The notes under the pieces were generated by a model, which searched no databases, was not told the DNA's origin, and saw only the letters and a list, made by a program, of their open reading frames with translations. Both the position numbers and the translations under genes were made by a program. 64,000 nucleotides of DNA, taken from contig CAVPSU010000001.1 of assembly GCA_963708715.1 (NCBI GenBank), positions 992,001 to 1,056,000 of the forward strand, read 5' to 3'. The stretch is from DAIOEK01 sp963708715 (lineage in GTDB: Bacteria; Chloroflexota; Anaerolineae; Anaerolineales; Anaerolineaceae). Position 1 is the first letter of the stretch. Each line of letters begins with the position of its first letter. Shown here piece after piece: positions 51,291-59,979 of this stretch.

Positions 51291-52718
51291 TTGCCCGGAT
51301 TTACCCCTGGACGGCGCTGGCAGCCAGCATACTTTCCCTTTCATCATGAGCCTTTCCTCGATCGATTTGTCGCAACGATCGAACGGGGGCTCAAAGGTAC
51401 CTTCTTCGGCTGTCGGATGTGCGGTAACTGCCTGCTACAAGAGACAGCCTTCATCTGTCCAATGGAATGCGCCAAAGGACTTCGCAACGGACCCTGTGGC
51501 GGCTCGAGCGCGGAAGGCTGTTACGTCAATTCCACCCGCCCGTGTATCTGGTACAAGATCTATGAACGTGCCGAGCGACTTGGACGGCTCGATAAATTAA
51601 TGGAAGTCCTCCCTCCGCTGGATTGGTCCAAGGTGGGTACCGACACCTGGCTGGACGGATACCGCCATTGGAAGAAGAACATCGGCATGCAAAAAACTCT
51701 GCAAGCTGTAACATTATCTGGTACAAAAAAAGCGGAGATGGCGGACCAATTTTTCCGCGAGATCCGCCAGCCTTCCTGGTGGAATGGCGACGACCAACCT
51801 CATCCTGCACCAGTCCACGAGCCTGCCTCAAAGCTGGAGAAAAAACTGAAGGCAGGTGAATTTGTAATCACGGTCGAGGTGTCCCCTCCCCTCTCCAATT
51901 CACCGGATGATGTGATCAAGAAGGTGGAAATGCTTCGCCCCTGGGCGGATGCGGCCAATTTCACCGATAATCCGTCTGCCACCCCTCGCATGTCTTCCCT
52001 GGCTTGCAGTCTGATCGCTCTGCAGAATGGTCTCGAACCTGTGCTGCAGATCGCCGCGCGCGACCGCACTCGCATGAGTGTTCAGTCGGATGTGCTGGGC
52101 GCCAGTGCGCTGGGTATCCGCAATATCTTGTGCCTTACCGGCGATCATTCCCGCATGGGTCCATCCCCAAACGGGCGTATGGATATCTGGGATATCGATT
52201 CGATCCAGATGCTCTGGATCTTACGTAAGATGCGCGACGAAGGCTATTTCCTTGATCAACGCGAGTTGAAATCGCGCCCGGAGATTTTCCTCGGTGCTGC
52301 CGGCTCCCCGTTCGCCTCCGAGATCCGGTTCCAGGCGATCCGGGAGGAGAAGAAAACCAATGCCGGAGCACAATTTTTCCAGACCAACCTGATCTACGAT
52401 GTGGATCATTTTAAGCGCTATATGGAAGCCTTACAGGCGCATGGCATCACCGAAAGGGCATTCGTCCTGGCCGGGGTAGCTCCCATCCGAAGCGCCAAAG
52501 CTGCTTGCTTCATGAACCAGATTCCCGGCATCCATATCCCACAGTCAATCATCGACCGTCTGGATAAAGCCACCGATCCAAAAGAGGAAGGCGTCCAGCT
52601 CGCGCTCGAGATCATTGAGGGCGTCCGTACCATCCCCGGTGTGAGCGGGATTCACTTCATGTCGGTCACCTGGGAATCCATTGTCCCGCGCCTGATCCAG
52701 GAAAGTGGTCTGCGGTAA
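51291..52718 (+). CDS. metF: Methylenetetrahydrofolate reductase with fused MetV-like N-terminal domain
   Basis: A 475-residue protein with a TTG start and ACAGGAA before it. Residues about 30-110 are a cysteine-rich domain (FGCRMCGNC, CPMECAKGL, NGPCGG, GCYVN) matching the MTHFR C-terminal/MetV domain that binds Fe-S or zinc. Residues about 185-475 are the MetF TIM barrel (TVEVSPP, NFTDNPSATPR, CLTGDH, GVAPI). In acetogens MetV and MetF are separate subunits; here they are one chain with MetV first. The enzyme reduces methylene-THF to methyl-THF for methionine or the Wood-Ljungdahl methyl branch. A ferredoxin/NADH electron input is likely. Confidence 0.9.
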   Translation: MPGFTPGRRWQPAYFPFHHEPFLDRFVATIERGLKGTFFGCRMCGNCLLQETAFICPMECAKGLRNGPCGGSSAEGCYVNSTRPCIWYKIYERAERLGRLDKLMEVLPPLDWSKVGTDTWLDGYRHWKKNIGMQKTLQAVTLSGTKKAEMADQFFREIRQPSWWNGDDQPHPAPVHEPASKLEKKLKAGEFVITVEVSPPLSNSPDDVIKKVEMLRPWADAANFTDNPSATPRMSSLACSLIALQNGLEPVLQIAARDRTRMSVQSDVLGASALGIRNILCLTGDHSRMGPSPNGRMDIWDIDSIQMLWILRKMRDEGYFLDQRELKSRPEIFLGAAGSPFASEIRFQAIREEKKTNAGAQFFQTNLIYDVDHFKRYMEALQAHGITERAFVLAGVAPIRSAKAACFMNQIPGIHIPQSIIDRLDKATDPKEEGVQLALEIIEGVRTIPGVSGIHFMSVTWESIVPRLIQESGLR

Positions 52719-52734
52719 GTTTTGGAGCGTGAGA

Positions 52735-53640
52735 TTGACTGAGAATTTCGATCTCCGGTTTAAGAGCGGATCCAATGTCCTGGTTGGTACAATCTATCTG
52801 CCGGATCAGTTTGACTCTTTTCCCCTGGTGGTGAATGCCCATCCGGCCAGTTTGCCTTTGCGATCCGATCCATATTATGACCATCTGAAAACCACTTTAC
52901 CTGAACATGGGATTGGATTCCTTGTATTTGATCGCCGTGGGTCCGGTGATTCAAGCGGAGATTTCGAAACCGCCAGTTTCGAAGACCTGGCGGAGGATGT
53001 CGCGGCGGCTGTCTATGCTGCTCGCGAAAGGTACTCGCAGCGGATTTCCAACGTCACTCTGCTGGGCGCCAGTCAGGGTGCCTGGATCGAACCTCTCGCA
53101 GCCAAAAAATCCGACCAGATCGATAACCTGATCCTGGTATCTGCCTGCGGGGTGACTCCCGCCGACCAGATGACCTACTCCGCCCTCACCGCATTGGGTA
53201 GAGCCGGGTATGGAATGGAAGTCCAGAACAGGGTGAGAGCCATCCGGGCTCGGACTGATAATTACTTCCGGAATTCCGTAGGAAAACAGGATTTGCTACG
53301 TGAATTGAAAGAAATTCAGGCAGAACCCTGGTTCAAACTGGCCTTCCTGCCGGGCGATATCGACCTGCCGGACGATCCCCGGCAAAGCAAGTGGTTCCTC
53401 GAGATGGATTACCAACCCCTGCTTGTCTGGCGCGACATCTGCAATTCGTCGTTGTTCCTCTACGCGGAAGATGATCTCTGGGTGCCAGTGGACGTCAGTA
53501 TGGCCAATTACCGGATCGCGACCGCCCATTTACCCCACGTCGAGTTCCAGGTCATCCCAAATACGGATCATCTGATGGTTGAATTGGCTTCAACATCCCC
53601 CATAATCTCACCCAGTTATTTGGAAGATGTTGTGAACTGA
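52735..53640 (+). CDS. Alpha/beta hydrolase
   Basis: A protein of about 301 residues with the catalytic triad of the family: nucleophile Ser in LLGASQGAW, Asp in YAEDDLWVP and His in NTDHLMVE. FDRRGSGDSSGDF forms the oxyanion region. The start is unclear: TTG at 52735 has GGAG at good spacing; a GTG at 52729 is an alternative. The substrate is unknown; it could be an acyl-peptide or ester hydrolase. It is cotranscribed with metF, whose stop lies 17 bases upstream. Confidence 0.85.
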   Translation: MTENFDLRFKSGSNVLVGTIYLPDQFDSFPLVVNAHPASLPLRSDPYYDHLKTTLPEHGIGFLVFDRRGSGDSSGDFETASFEDLAEDVAAAVYAARERYSQRISNVTLLGASQGAWIEPLAAKKSDQIDNLILVSACGVTPADQMTYSALTALGRAGYGMEVQNRVRAIRARTDNYFRNSVGKQDLLRELKEIQAEPWFKLAFLPGDIDLPDDPRQSKWFLEMDYQPLLVWRDICNSSLFLYAEDDLWVPVDVSMANYRIATAHLPHVEFQVIPNTDHLMVELASTSPIISPSYLEDVVN

Positions 53641-54046
53641 ATTCACAACCGCCTCTTGGATTGACGCATCTTTACTTCGCATTTCGATCGCAAAACTCTC
53701 TTTTGGATTCAATAGTCGTAGGGTGCGTTCGATGCGCGGACTAAGCACCCCCGAGCCCGTGTCGGGCGAGTGGGGTGAATGCACCAATTTTGGCAGCATA
53801 ACCTTCCCATTCACTTACGCGGATGGCAGGGAATGGTGCGTTCTCCCCTTCGGATCGAACACATCCTACTTCTGGTCTTTGATCTTCTCCCCTCCCCCAG
53901 ATTCCATGTTATAATCTCTTCCGCCTTGTGGTCCGCCACAAGAGTACTTTATTTCACACGGTTCCCGACCTGACTGAGCGTGCCTTCCATCGCGAGGGTG
54001 TCGGCCAGGGATGACAGAACCGGAGGCCTAACGCCAAGGAGCAACC
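53641..54046 (+). promoter_or_regulatory. Intergenic region with rpsB promoter and structured mRNA leader
   Basis: The first part (53641-53900) holds no gene and a GC-rich hairpin cluster (CCCGTGTCGGG near 53757). TATAAT at 53910-53915 would start the rpsB transcript near 53922. The leader then contains a hairpin CTTGTGG-TCCG-CCACAAG and a nested structure: CGGTTC (53959-53964) pairs with GAACCG (54017-54022), and CCGAC (53965-53969) with GTCGG (54000-54004). The ribosome site AAGGAG lies after it. Ribosomal protein S2 binding its own leader is a known mode in other bacteria; here the RNA is only predicted. Confidence 0.6.
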
Positions 54047-54889
54047 ATGTCCGTTATTTCCATGAAAGCACTGTTGGAAAGCGGCGTCCATTTTGGACAC
54101 CGCACAAACAAGTGGGACCCCCACATGCGCCCGTTCATTTTCACTGAGCGCAACGGAATCCACATCATTGATCTGCAACAAACCGTCAAATCCCTCACCA
54201 CCGCTTACAACCTTGTGCGCGATACTGTCGCCAACGGCGGAGCCATTTTATTCGTCGGCACCAAACGCCAGGCACAGGAAACTGTCAAAGAAGAAGCCAT
54301 GCGCTGCGGTATGCCCTACGTGACCGAACGCTGGTTGGGCGGAATGCTCACCAACTGGTCCACCATGTATCTCCGAATTAATGAACTGGAGCGCCTCGAA
54401 AAGATGCGCGATTCCGGTGATTACGAACGTTTGACCAAGAAAGAAATCCTGCTCATCAACCGTGAAATTAACCGTCTCGAGATCCATCTGAGCGGTGTTC
54501 GCAACATGAAGCGTGTCCCCGACTTGCTCTTTGTCGTCGATGTATCCCGCGAGGATACCGCCATTCATGAAGCCAACCTGATTGGAATCCCGGTCATTGC
54601 CATGGTGGATACCAATTGCGATCCTCGCGGCGTCGATTATGTCATCCCCTCCAATGATGATGCCATTCGCGCCATCAAACTGATGGTCGGCAAGATCGCC
54701 GATGCCGTCATTGAAGGAAGAGCCACTCGCAAGGATGAGGATGCGGGAGAAATTGAATTATCCACACCGGTAACCGCAGAACCTCACCGTCCGGAAATGG
54801 AAACAGAAGTAGAGATGGAAGATAAAGACTTGCTCGGTGCAGCTACACTCGCCAAGCTTGGTCCCATCGCAGAAGAAATTGAAGAATAA
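54047..54889 (+). CDS. rpsB: Ribosomal protein S2
   Basis: A 280-residue protein with the standard S2 opening MKALLESGVHFGHRTNKWDP (residues 5-24) and the later VGTKRQAQETVKEEA, RWLGGMLTNW and VDTNCDP. The usual S2 length is about 230-260; an acidic C-terminal tail of about 40 residues (TEVEMEDKD) is added. It is the first gene of the translation block, with a structured leader. Confidence 0.97.
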   Translation: MSVISMKALLESGVHFGHRTNKWDPHMRPFIFTERNGIHIIDLQQTVKSLTTAYNLVRDTVANGGAILFVGTKRQAQETVKEEAMRCGMPYVTERWLGGMLTNWSTMYLRINELERLEKMRDSGDYERLTKKEILLINREINRLEIHLSGVRNMKRVPDLLFVVDVSREDTAIHEANLIGIPVIAMVDTNCDPRGVDYVIPSNDDAIRAIKLMVGKIADAVIEGRATRKDEDAGEIELSTPVTAEPHRPEMETEVEMEDKDLLGAATLAKLGPIAEEIEE

Positions 54890-54920
54890 TCACACTACTA
54901 GCGAATAGATAGGAACGAAT

Positions 54921-55526
54921 ATGGAAATTACGACTGAAATGATTAAGCAACTTCGTGAAGCTACTCGAGCAGGTGTTCTCGATTGCCGAAAAGCGTTGGA
55001 AGCAGCCGGCGGGGATTACCAAAAGGCAGTGGATTATCTTCGTGAAAAAGGGTTGGCAACCGCTGCGAAACGTGCAGATCGCACCGCCTCTGATGGTGTT
55101 ATCGAACTGTATTCACACGGTAATGGACGGGTTGGCGTTATGTTAGAGCTGAACAGCGAAACCGACTTTGTCGGTCGCTCAGAACCATTCCGAAAATTGG
55201 CTCACGAGCTTGCCCTTCAAATCGCAGCAGCAGCTCCAAAATACGTCAAAGAAGAGGATATTCCAGCCGAAGTGCTTGAACACGAACGTCAGATCGCTTC
55301 TGCCAAGGTACGAGAAGAAGGGAAACCAGAGAACATTATCCCTAAGATTGTCGAAGGCTATTTGGAAAAGTTCAAGAATGAAACCGTTTTGCTTCGCCAG
55401 ACCTATATCCGGGATGATTCTATGACTGTCCAGCAACTCGTCAATGATGCCGTTGTAAGCCTTGGTGAGAACACAGTAATTCGTCGTTTTGTTCGCTGGG
55501 AATTGGGTGAAAGCACCCAGGATTAA
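54921..55526 (+). CDS. tsf: Elongation factor Ts
   Basis: A 201-residue EF-Ts with LREATRAGVLDCRKALE, the UBA-like N-terminal domain, and LNSETDFVGR. The length is that of the short type (as in Thermus and many non-Proteobacteria), which has a single core domain rather than two. It exchanges GDP for GTP on EF-Tu. It lies 31 bases after rpsB and is followed by a terminator. Confidence 0.97.
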   Translation: MEITTEMIKQLREATRAGVLDCRKALEAAGGDYQKAVDYLREKGLATAAKRADRTASDGVIELYSHGNGRVGVMLELNSETDFVGRSEPFRKLAHELALQIAAAAPKYVKEEDIPAEVLEHERQIASAKVREEGKPENIIPKIVEGYLEKFKNETVLLRQTYIRDDSMTVQQLVNDAVVSLGENTVIRRFVRWELGESTQD

Positions 55527-55533
55527 GTAGTAT

Positions 55534-55562
55534 AAAGCCAACCTTTCGGTTGGCTTTTTTTT
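55534..55562 (+). terminator. Terminator of the rpsB-tsf unit
   Basis: AAAGCCAACC and GGTTGGCTTT form a stem around TTTC, followed by a run of eight T's. Confidence 0.92.
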
Positions 55563-55709
55563 ACGAATTACGATCACCATCGAATTCACGCTAAATGTTG
55601 AAGACGAGATTTTCCTCACAATGATCTTCGAGTCCTCCGTGTTCTCTGTGGTGATGATGATAAACATGCAGAATCGAATATCTGTATAATATTCTCAGGA
55701 GGTGACCAG

Positions 55710-56426
55710 ATGGAAAGTCTGAAATACCACCGAATTTTACTAAAACTCAGCGGGGAAGCCCTCTCGGGCATGAATGGCTCCGGGATCGATCCGGAGCGGG
55801 CTCGGGATATTGCCAGCCAGGTCAAAGAAGTACGCGAATTGGGCGTGGATGTGGCGATCGTTATCGGCGCAGGAAACCTCTGGCGGGGTAAAGTCGGTCT
55901 GGATAGTGGCATGGATCGAGCAACCGCCGACTATATGGGCATGCTCGCCACGGTGATGAACGCCCTCGCCTTGATGGATGCATTGGAGAGCACGGGCGTC
56001 ATGACTCGCGTCCAATCAGCCATTGAAATGCGTTCGGTCGCGGAACCATACATCAGACGCCGCGCCATCCGGCACCTTGAAAAAGGTCGGGTTGTCATCT
56101 TTGGTGGCGGGACCGGCAATCCATATTTCTCCACCGATACTGCCGCTGCCTTACGCGCCATGGAAATTGACGCAGATGTGTTGATTAAAGCGACCAAAGT
56201 GGATGGTGTGTATGATAGCGATCCTAATACCAATCCAAATGCCAAGAAGTTCGATCACCTCACCTACATCGAAGCCCTCAACCTGCGGCTTGAAGTGATG
56301 GACAGCACCGCGGTCTCCCTCTGTATGGAAAATAAGCTGCCGATCCTGGTCTTAAACCTCTGGGATCAGGAAACACTGAAAGCCGCCCTCCTTGGGCAAT
56401 CTGTCGGAACTTTAGTCACTGCCTGA
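55710..56426 (+). CDS. pyrH: UMP kinase
   Basis: A 238-residue hexameric-type UMP kinase with LLKLSGEAL, VIGAGNLWRG, DYMGMLATVMNAL and the GGTGNPYFSTDTAA loop. It phosphorylates UMP to UDP for RNA, DNA and sugar-nucleotide synthesis and is inhibited by UTP in this family. AGGAGGTGACC precedes the ATG and TATAAT lies at 55685-55690, so it is transcribed separately from tsf. Confidence 0.96.
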   Translation: MESLKYHRILLKLSGEALSGMNGSGIDPERARDIASQVKEVRELGVDVAIVIGAGNLWRGKVGLDSGMDRATADYMGMLATVMNALALMDALESTGVMTRVQSAIEMRSVAEPYIRRRAIRHLEKGRVVIFGGGTGNPYFSTDTAAALRAMEIDADVLIKATKVDGVYDSDPNTNPNAKKFDHLTYIEALNLRLEVMDSTAVSLCMENKLPILVLNLWDQETLKAALLGQSVGTLVTA

Positions 56427-56439
56427 TCTCTCCTCGCAT

Positions 56440-56471
56440 GACCGCAGCTATTCAGGCTGCGGTCTTATTTT
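56440..56471 (+). terminator. Terminator after pyrH
   Basis: GACCGCAGC and GCTGCGGTC pair around TATTCAG, then TTATTTT follows. It isolates pyrH from the glycosyltransferase gene. Confidence 0.85.
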
Positions 56472-56489
56472 ATCCATCAGAAAGCAACA

Positions 56490-57698
56490 ATGAAGATTCT
56501 CATCCCGACCATCGGTAGCCGAGGAGATATCCAACCGTATATTTCCCTCGCGTATGGATTGATCCAGGCTGGACATCATGTTACCGTTGCAAGTCATCCC
56601 TCGTCAGCCAGTCTGGCTGATGCCTACAATATCCCATACTATCCGATCGGACCGGATATTGACCTCGGTTTGGAAATTGCAAAAATGCGTGGAAAATCTC
56701 GATCCATCGACGGTGGATTTCTAAAAGTAATGAGATTCAGCTTTGACATGTTGGAAAAAGCCCACCCGGATATCATGGCTGCCGCATCCGATGTCGATCT
56801 GATCATCGTATCGCACACAGCTGCCGGATCCATTGAAGCTGATCTACTACAGAAACCAACCATCAGCGTCACATTACATCCTCAAGCCATACCAAATCCT
56901 GATCCGAAGCAATCCATACTCATTAAAGGGATCGGAAAAGTTGCCGGGGCAGCCATGGGGTTGGTTATGACTCGTCCATTAAACCAGATCCGTAAACGAT
57001 TGGGTATGCCACCCATGGGACCGACAGGGATCACCTCAACAGTGCTCAACCTGATTCCCTGTTCACCGATTATTAACCCACCCCTGCCCTACTGGGAAAA
57101 ACGCCATCAAATGACCGGTTATTGGCTACCAATTACTCCACAAGGCTGGCAGGCTGAACAAAAACTGGTGGATTTTCTGGCATCAGGCGCGAAGCCTGTG
57201 GTAATCAGCCTGGGAGCTATGAGCCTGAGTCCACACGATGCTGCCCAAACAGCAGAATTGGTTCTCACAGCAATTCGGCAGATCAATATTCGCGGTATCG
57301 TCCAGGGATGGAATGATCATTTCATTGGCAAAGACCTCGGTCAGAATATTTTACATGTCGGGTCTGTCCCCCATACCTGGTTATTTGATCAAGCTGTGGC
57401 CGTTGTACATCATGGCGGTTTCGGTACTTCAGCCAGTGCGTTCGCTGCCGGGATACCTCAATTGATCATCCCCCATATTATCGACCAGTTTGTCTGGGGC
57501 AACCTGGTCTACGAAAAATCAGTCGGACCGAAACCGATTGCCAGATCGAAATTAACGTCCGAGAACCTGGCGTTATCCCTTCTCGCTTGTATTCAGGATG
57601 CGACATTTGCCTCAACTGCCGCTATTCTGGGCGCCCGAATCAGGCAGGAAAATGGAATCGAACGGGCAATTCAATTGATTGAATCAGCCATCCTTTGA
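56490..57698 (+). CDS. UGT/GT28-like glycosyltransferase
   Basis: A 402-residue GT-B fold enzyme, starting MKILIPTIGSRGDIQPYISLA like sterol/UGT-type glucosyltransferases. The C-terminal donor domain has VVHHGGFGTSASAFAAGIPQLIIPHIIDQF, the GT1 HGGxGT signature for the nucleotide sugar. It probably transfers a sugar to a lipid or small-molecule acceptor. The gene sits between pyrH and frr, where a different gene normally lies, so it is a local insertion in the conserved block. Confidence 0.88.
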   Translation: MKILIPTIGSRGDIQPYISLAYGLIQAGHHVTVASHPSSASLADAYNIPYYPIGPDIDLGLEIAKMRGKSRSIDGGFLKVMRFSFDMLEKAHPDIMAAASDVDLIIVSHTAAGSIEADLLQKPTISVTLHPQAIPNPDPKQSILIKGIGKVAGAAMGLVMTRPLNQIRKRLGMPPMGPTGITSTVLNLIPCSPIINPPLPYWEKRHQMTGYWLPITPQGWQAEQKLVDFLASGAKPVVISLGAMSLSPHDAAQTAELVLTAIRQINIRGIVQGWNDHFIGKDLGQNILHVGSVPHTWLFDQAVAVVHHGGFGTSASAFAAGIPQLIIPHIIDQFVWGNLVYEKSVGPKPIARSKLTSENLALSLLACIQDATFASTAAILGARIRQENGIERAIQLIESAIL

Positions 57699-57799
57699 TG
57701 GTAACCTTATCTTCATATCCTGCCTGAATATTTCTTCCCATTTTCCCTTATAATAAGTCTATTGACATCAGCTGATCGCTGCATTTTTTGGAGGAGATT

Positions 57800-58357
57800 A
57801 TGGTTAAGGAGACAATCCACGAAGCTGAGACCCGTATGAAGGGTGCAATCGATTCGCTATCTGAAACATTGTCCAGCATCCGCACCGGGCGTGCTTCTCC
57901 AGCGCTTGTGGAACGGCTGCATGTGGAATACTATGGAAGTCCAACCCCATTGATGCAATTAGCCAGCATCAGTGTCCCTGAGCCTCGCCAGTTGTTGATC
58001 AAACCTTTCGATCCATCCTCCCTCAAGAATATCGAACGGGCAATCATGACATCCGAACTCGGTCTTACACCGAATAATGATGGAAAAGTGATCCGTTTGA
58101 ATATTCCTGTCCTCACTGAAGATCGCCGTCGTGAATTGGTCAAGAATGTTCATGGACATCTGGAAGAAAGCCGCGTTGCCATACGTAATGTCCGTCGCGA
58201 TCTGATCAAAGATCTGCGTGAATTCGAGAAAGAAAAAATGATCTCTGAAGATGATCTGGAGTATGCTCAGGACGAGCTGCAGAAACTGACCGATAGATTT
58301 ATCGAGCAGGTGGAAGCGGTCGGCGCGAAAAAAGAAAAAGAGATCATGGAGGTTTAG
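57800..58357 (+). CDS. frr: Ribosome recycling factor
   Basis: A 185-residue RRF with IRTGRASPALVERLHVEYYGSP, LNIPVLTEDRRRELVK and the helical ending IEQVEAVGAKKEKEIMEV. The ATG at 57800 has GGAGGAGATT; a TTG 12 bases earlier lies inside that site. RRF splits ribosomes after termination together with EF-G. TATAAT at 57749-57754 may start its transcript. Confidence 0.96.
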   Translation: MVKETIHEAETRMKGAIDSLSETLSSIRTGRASPALVERLHVEYYGSPTPLMQLASISVPEPRQLLIKPFDPSSLKNIERAIMTSELGLTPNNDGKVIRLNIPVLTEDRRRELVKNVHGHLEESRVAIRNVRRDLIKDLREFEKEKMISEDDLEYAQDELQKLTDRFIEQVEAVGAKKEKEIMEV

Positions 58358-58368
58358 AGGCTTCCACT

Positions 58369-59124
58369 ATGCCAAAACGGAAAACACCTGAGGAGCTTGC
58401 TTTTGTACCAGAACACGTCGCCATTATCATGGATGGCAATGGTCGCTGGGCGAAATCTCGCGGATTACCTCGTTTGGCGGGTCATCAAGCCGGTACAGAA
58501 AACCTGCGCCGGATCATCCGCGCTTGCGTTGAATTTGGCATCCGTTATCTGACCTTCTTTGCATTTTCGACTGAAAATTGGGGAAGACCAAAAGAGGAAG
58601 TCGAAGGGCTGCTTAAGATCCTGGAAACGGTAATTGAAAAAGAACTTTCCGAGTTGAATCAAGAAGGCGTGCAGCTACGTCATATCGGGCGACTGGAGAA
58701 ATTACCCGAACCACTTCGGATGAAAGTGGAATCGGCAATTGAACTTACTAAAAACAATCATCGACTGACGGTCGTGGTTGCATTCAATTACGGTGGACGG
58801 GATGAAATTGTCCACGCAGTTGAAAACATTGTCCGGGAGGGCACAGCGCCAGAAGCGGTGAACGATCAATTGATAAGCGAGCACCTCTTCACAAAAGACA
58901 TTCCTGATCCCGATCTCGTCATCCGCACATCCGGGGAAATGCGTCTAAGCAACTTTTTGATCTGGCAGGCTGCTTACTCAGAACTCTATATCACACCAGT
59001 TTATTGGCCTGATTTCGGGAAGGATGAATTACGGAAGGCTCTTGAATCGTATTGCCAACGTAATCGTCGTTTCGGCGGTCTTTCCAAGGAAGACAATCAA
59101 GACTACACGGACCCAGAAGGTTAA
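58369..59124 (+). CDS. uppS: Isoprenyl transferase (undecaprenyl diphosphate synthase)
   Basis: A 251-residue cis-prenyltransferase with HVAIIMDGNGRWAKSRGLPR, the FSTENWGRP region, VVAFNYGGRDEIVHAV and DLVIRTSGEMRLSNFLIWQ. It makes the C55 lipid carrier of peptidoglycan and wall glycan synthesis. It lies 11 bases after frr and 2 bases before cdsA. Confidence 0.96.
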   Translation: MPKRKTPEELAFVPEHVAIIMDGNGRWAKSRGLPRLAGHQAGTENLRRIIRACVEFGIRYLTFFAFSTENWGRPKEEVEGLLKILETVIEKELSELNQEGVQLRHIGRLEKLPEPLRMKVESAIELTKNNHRLTVVVAFNYGGRDEIVHAVENIVREGTAPEAVNDQLISEHLFTKDIPDPDLVIRTSGEMRLSNFLIWQAAYSELYITPVYWPDFGKDELRKALESYCQRNRRFGGLSKEDNQDYTDPEG

Positions 59125-59126
59125 TT

Positions 59127-59936
59127 ATGCTCACAAAACGATTACTAGTAATAATCCTCCTCCTTCCGATCGGCATATTACTGGTAGCTTTTGGAGGCAT
59201 CCCATTTTATCTTTTTCTGACCATCATATTGGCATTATCCGCCTGGGAATATACCCAACTCTTTCGTAAGGGAAATTGGAAACCCTGGGACGCTCTGGTC
59301 ATCGCAGGAGTAACGATCCTAACGCTCAGCCGCGCTTTCCTCCAGCTCAGCAATACCGAAACGATCATCAGCCTACTCGTTTTGCTGGCTTTGGCATACC
59401 ATCTTGTGCAATATGAAAAAGGACGTGAAGAGGCTCCCATTGATTTCTGCATCACCCTCGGAGGGATCCTTTATATTGGCTGGCTCGGTTCTTATATGAT
59501 CATCCTGCGCGACCTTCCAAATGGATTATGGTGGTTTATGCTTGTTCTTCCAGCCGCGTGGCTCGCCGATTCCGGCGCCTACCTGATCGGATCTAAATTT
59601 GGGAAGCATAAGATGGCTCCCCGTTTAAGCCCCAAAAAAACCTGGGAAGGTTATTTTGGCGGAGCGATCAGTGGAGTTGTAGGTGGCATGCTCCTGGCTG
59701 CGTTGTGGGGGTTGCGTTTCCCCGGACTTACTCTTGAAAAAGGTGCTGTCATCGGTCTGGTAATGGGTGTACTTACACCGCTTGGCGATCTGGGCGAGAG
59801 CATGTTCAAGCGAATGGTAGGCTCGAAAGATTCAAGCAATCTATTGCCCGGGCATGGCGGAATATTTGACAGGATCGATTCCTGGATCTGGGCAGGCGTT
59901 CTCGGCGTTTTCCTAATCACCGGTTTATGGTTGTAA
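59127..59936 (+). CDS. cdsA: Phosphatidate cytidylyltransferase
   Basis: A 269-residue integral membrane enzyme with about seven hydrophobic segments and the CdsA signature SPKKTWEGYFGG plus DLGESMFKRMVGSKDSSNLLPGHGGIFDRIDS near the end (given only in part here: GESMFKRMVGSKD, PGHGGIFDR). It makes CDP-diacylglycerol for phospholipid synthesis. In many genomes dxr or rseP follows; here glpX does. Confidence 0.96.
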   Translation: MLTKRLLVIILLLPIGILLVAFGGIPFYLFLTIILALSAWEYTQLFRKGNWKPWDALVIAGVTILTLSRAFLQLSNTETIISLLVLLALAYHLVQYEKGREEAPIDFCITLGGILYIGWLGSYMIILRDLPNGLWWFMLVLPAAWLADSGAYLIGSKFGKHKMAPRLSPKKTWEGYFGGAISGVVGGMLLAALWGLRFPGLTLEKGAVIGLVMGVLTPLGDLGESMFKRMVGSKDSSNLLPGHGGIFDRIDSWIWAGVLGVFLITGLWL

Positions 59937-59979
59937 ATAAGCAAGTTGTTCCTTTTTCCGAATTTCCATGAGGAATCCC

